The notes beneath the pieces were generated by a model, which was not told the origin of the DNA, searched no databases, and saw only the letters and a program-made list of their open reading frames with translations. A DNA stretch of 64,000 bases from Shouchella clausii (lineage in GTDB: Bacteria; Bacillota; Bacilli; Bacillales; Bacillaceae_D): positions 3,286,001 through 3,350,000 of the forward strand of contig NZ_CP019985.1 in NCBI RefSeq assembly GCF_002250115.1, written 5' to 3'. Both the position numbers and the translations under genes were made by a program. Positions 61,809-64,000 of the stretch are shown piece after piece (the first letter of the stretch is position 1; every line of letters starts with the position of its first letter).

Positions 61809-62633
61809 ATGGTTGAAGAAAAATGGGAAAAGCGGAGTGAGCGCGTGCTGGCGGCAACCGTTTTTTCAAACGTTATGCCAGGCATGTTTGCTGGGTTTAC
61901 AACACGGCACGGAGGCGTCAGCAAAAGTCCTTATGCCACGTTGAATATGGGCTTTCATGTGGGCGACGACCAAAACGATGTACAAAGAAACCGCAGTCTT
62001 GTGGCAGCAGATATAGGGTTTCCCCTAACGAAATGGATTGGTTCAGAGCAAGTCCACCAAGCAGAGATAGCGGAAGTGACGGCGGCAGATGCTGGCAGGG
62101 GCGCTGATTGCCTAGAAACAGCGCTTCCTGGTTTAGATGGCATTTACACGGAAGAACAGGGGTTGTTGTTGACAAGCCTGTATGCGGACTGTGTCCCCCT
62201 ATACTTTGCGGCTAAGTCGGCTGGCCTTATTGGTCTTTGCCATGCTGGCTGGAAAGGGAGCGTTGCCAAAATTGGACCGAAACTGCTAGGCATCTGGAAA
62301 GAAAAGCATCGCGTTTCTGCAAGCGATGTCTATGTATTAATAGGCCCAAGTATTTGTGCTTCCCATTACGAGGTAGATGAAGCGGTAGCTTCTAAAGTAA
62401 AGGATGCCCTCGGCGGCGAAGTGGCTCGTGTGCTGACGCCAACCAAGCCTGGGCATAGCCTGCTGGATTTGCCGATGTTGAATAAGCAGCTTCTAATCGC
62501 TGCAGGTGTAAATCCATCTCATATACATACTTCAAACGTATGCACGTACGAAAGCGATGCGTTTTTCTCCCACCGCAAAGAAAAGGGGCGGACGGGCAGG
62601 ATGATGAGCGCAATCGGGTTACAAAAAGGGTGA
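61809..62633 (+). CDS. ylmD: YlmD, multicopper-like polyphenol oxidase / PgeF family
   Basis: 274-residue DUF152 protein. Metal ligands are visible in SEQVHQA (His), LYADCVPLYF (Cys) and CHAGWKGSV (His). Family members were called laccases; in Escherichia coli PgeF (YfiH) corrects faulty peptidoglycan precursors or acts as a purine nucleoside phosphorylase-like enzyme. Activity here is open. GGGGGGA precedes the ATG. It starts the ylmD-ylmE-sepF-ylmG run. Confidence 0.9.
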   Translation: MVEEKWEKRSERVLAATVFSNVMPGMFAGFTTRHGGVSKSPYATLNMGFHVGDDQNDVQRNRSLVAADIGFPLTKWIGSEQVHQAEIAEVTAADAGRGADCLETALPGLDGIYTEEQGLLLTSLYADCVPLYFAAKSAGLIGLCHAGWKGSVAKIGPKLLGIWKEKHRVSASDVYVLIGPSICASHYEVDEAVASKVKDALGGEVARVLTPTKPGHSLLDLPMLNKQLLIAAGVNPSHIHTSNVCTYESDAFFSHRKEKGRTGRMMSAIGLQKG

Positions 62634-62640
62634 AAAATCA

Positions 62641-63330
62641 GTGAGTGTAAATGTTGCAGAAAACGTAGCAAACATAAAAATGCGAATCAGGCAAGCATGC
62701 GAGCGGAGCGGGCGCGCTGTTGATGATGTACGCATCATTGCCGTCACAAAATATGTTTCCGTCGCTACAGCCAAACAAGCGGTGGAAGCGGGAATTGCCG
62801 ATATAGGTGAAAACCGGATTGAAGGCGCCCTCGAAAAAGCTGCTGCCATTGGCCAAGCACGCCTCCATTTTGTCGGTTCGCTCCAATCGAGAAAGGTTAA
62901 AAACATTGTCAACGTTGTTTCATGCCTCCATTCTTTGGACAGGTTGAGCTTGGCAAAAGAGATTGATAAGCGACTCGAGCCAGGAAAGACAATCGATTGT
63001 TTTGTACAAGTCAATGTCAGCGGCGAACAATCGAAAAATGGACTAGCGCCAGATGAAGTGAGGCCATTTATAAATGAACTGGCCGCTTATCCAGCCGTTC
63101 GGGTCATCGGTTTGATGACAATGGCCCCTTTTGAACAAGATGCTGAACGAACGAGGCCGATTTTTTCAGGGCTCAGAGAGCTTCGCGACCAAATACAGGC
63201 GGACAAGCTTTCATATGCCCCTTGCACGGAGTTGTCAATGGGGATGTCTAACGATTTTGAAGTTGCAATCGAGGAAGGCGCAACGTTTATCCGTCTTGGA
63301 ACGTCTCTTGTTGGCAAAGAGGAGTCGTAA
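62641..63330 (+). CDS. ylmE: YggS-family PLP homeostasis protein YlmE
   Basis: 229-residue PLP-binding TIM-barrel protein. The cofactor lysine is in IIAVTKYVS (near residue 38), with [33 protein letters not shown] and [10 protein letters not shown] all conserved. It buffers pyridoxal phosphate and affects amino-acid metabolism. The start is a GTG after AAGGGTG, 7 bp from the ylmD stop. Confidence 0.95.
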   Translation: MSVNVAENVANIKMRIRQACERSGRAVDDVRIIAVTKYVSVATAKQAVEAGIADIGENRIEGALEKAAAIGQARLHFVGSLQSRKVKNIVNVVSCLHSLDRLSLAKEIDKRLEPGKTIDCFVQVNVSGEQSKNGLAPDEVRPFINELAAYPAVRVIGLMTMAPFEQDAERTRPIFSGLRELRDQIQADKLSYAPCTELSMGMSNDFEVAIEEGATFIRLGTSLVGKEES

Positions 63331-63347
63331 AAAAGGAGAGGAAGGCC

Positions 63348-63815
63348 ATGGGCTTTAAAACAAAGTTCAAGCGTTACTTTAACCTAGATGACCACGTTGA
63401 AGAAGTCGAGCGTTATGTAGAAGAACCTGAACAGCGTGACGAACGCCCTGCGCTTGAGAAGGGAAGGGCACCGAAGGCGAAGCAGACGGCAGGGCTGGAA
63501 CAAAACCAGAACGTTGTAAGCTTGCAAAGTGTGCAAAAATCAGCGAAAATGATATTACTGGAACCGCGCTCTTATGACGAAGCTCAAGACATTGCCGACC
63601 ATTTAAAACGACGCAAGGCAGTCGTCATCAATTTATTGCGGATTGAACAAGAGCAAGCGTTAAGAATAGTAGATTTTTTAAGTGGAACCGTTTATGCTAT
63701 TGGAGGAGACATTCAAAAAATCGGACCAGGTATTTTTCTTTGTACGCCAGACAATGTGGAAATCACTGGCTCAATCAGTGATTGGGTCACAAGACAAACA
63801 GATAGCACGGTATGA
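63348..63815 (+). CDS. sepF: Cell-division protein SepF
   Basis: 155-residue protein: an N-terminal amphipathic membrane helix ([13 protein letters not shown]), variable acidic linker, then the SepF core ([24 protein letters not shown] and [15 protein letters not shown]). It binds the FtsZ C-terminal peptide and bundles FtsZ filaments at the septum. AAGGAGAGG precedes the ATG, 17 bp after ylmE. Confidence 0.96.
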   Translation: MGFKTKFKRYFNLDDHVEEVERYVEEPEQRDERPALEKGRAPKAKQTAGLEQNQNVVSLQSVQKSAKMILLEPRSYDEAQDIADHLKRRKAVVINLLRIEQEQALRIVDFLSGTVYAIGGDIQKIGPGIFLCTPDNVEITGSISDWVTRQTDSTV

Positions 63816-63824
63816 GGAAAGTAG

Positions 63825-64000
63825 GTGACGGAATCACAAATGGAAACAATGGTCAACTTTATTTTTAACTTGCTTCAAAATGCGGCATTTTTGTATTTGA
63901 TAGCGATTTTCATTTACATTCTAATGTCATGGGTGGGCGGCCGCGATTCGGCTTTCGGGCAAGTGCTTGGGAAAGTGGTTGATCCCTATTTAGATATGTT
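63825..64000 (+). CDS. ylmG: YggT family protein YlmG (partial, runs off the window)
   Basis: The 58 visible codons include one long hydrophobic helix and the YggT-type turn YILMSWVGGRDSAFGQVLGK. The family is membrane-bound and linked to division or osmotic stress; function in Bacillus is unsettled. Two starts are possible: a GTG at 63825 (GAGGA 6 nt upstream) or an ATG at 63840; I give the first. The 3' end is beyond the window, where ylmH and divIVA would be expected. Confidence 0.85.
   Translation, partial: MTESQMETMVNFIFNLLQNAAFLYLIAIFIYILMSWVGGRDSAFGQVLGKVVDPYLDM

Overview
The window is a stretch of chromosome from a low-to-medium GC, endospore-forming Bacillaceae member. Gene order follows the Bacillus subtilis blocks speA-yktAB-suhB, yla, pyc-cta, ylb, the dcw (division and cell wall) cluster, and spoIIGA-sigE-sigG-ylm. 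Several predicted exported proteins carry strongly acidic linkers or tails (deacetylase lipoprotein, YlbC, PbpB, CtaC), as is typical of alkaliphiles. With murF inside the dcw cluster, this points to the Shouchella (Bacillus) clausii / halodurans group. The species call is inference from memory of gene order, not a database result.

Region by region. 1-4.7 kb is the most accessory part: a BCCT compatible-solute transporter, a polysaccharide deacetylase lipoprotein, a short RNA gene that looks like the dual-function RNA SR1 (it encodes a GapA-binding peptide, SR1P), and an M48-type membrane protease with C-terminal ankyrin repeats. 4.8-9.4 kb holds a SpeA-type decarboxylase, yktA, yktB, an inositol-phosphatase family gene, a beta-hydroxyacid dehydrogenase and ylaF. 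9.6-14.6 kb holds typA and ylaH, I, K and N. 14.9-24.4 kb is central and respiratory metabolism: pyruvate carboxylase, heme A synthase, the caa3 oxidase operon ctaCDEF and a CtaM-like assembly factor. ctaB and ctaG are not at their B. subtilis positions. 24.4-40.0 kb is the ylb region, which includes coaD, rsmD, the RNase Y partner ylbF, tmcAL, rpmF and the sporulation regulator gerR. 40.1-58.5 kb is bshC plus the dcw cluster mraZ-rsmH-ftsL-pbpB-spoVD-murE-murF-mraY-murD-spoVE-divIB-ftsA-ftsZ; murG and murB are absent between spoVE and divIB. 58.7-64.0 kb holds spoIIGA-sigE, sigG, ylmC-ylmD-ylmE-sepF and the start of ylmG.

Most of the window is conserved housekeeping sequence. The parts that reward a second look are small: a dispersed ~90-105 bp repeat placed between a gene and its terminator (two copies, oppositely oriented), an SR1-like RNA with a palindrome over its -10 box, a 10-bp-periodic GTGG array in front of mraZ (probable MraZ operator), a near-perfect sigma-H promoter and a mini-ORF in front of ftsA, three tail-to-tail gene pairs that share a 4-base stop, and the protease-ankyrin fusion. 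I see no CRISPR array, phage, insertion sequence, rRNA or tRNA gene. No convincing large undescribed system is visible.
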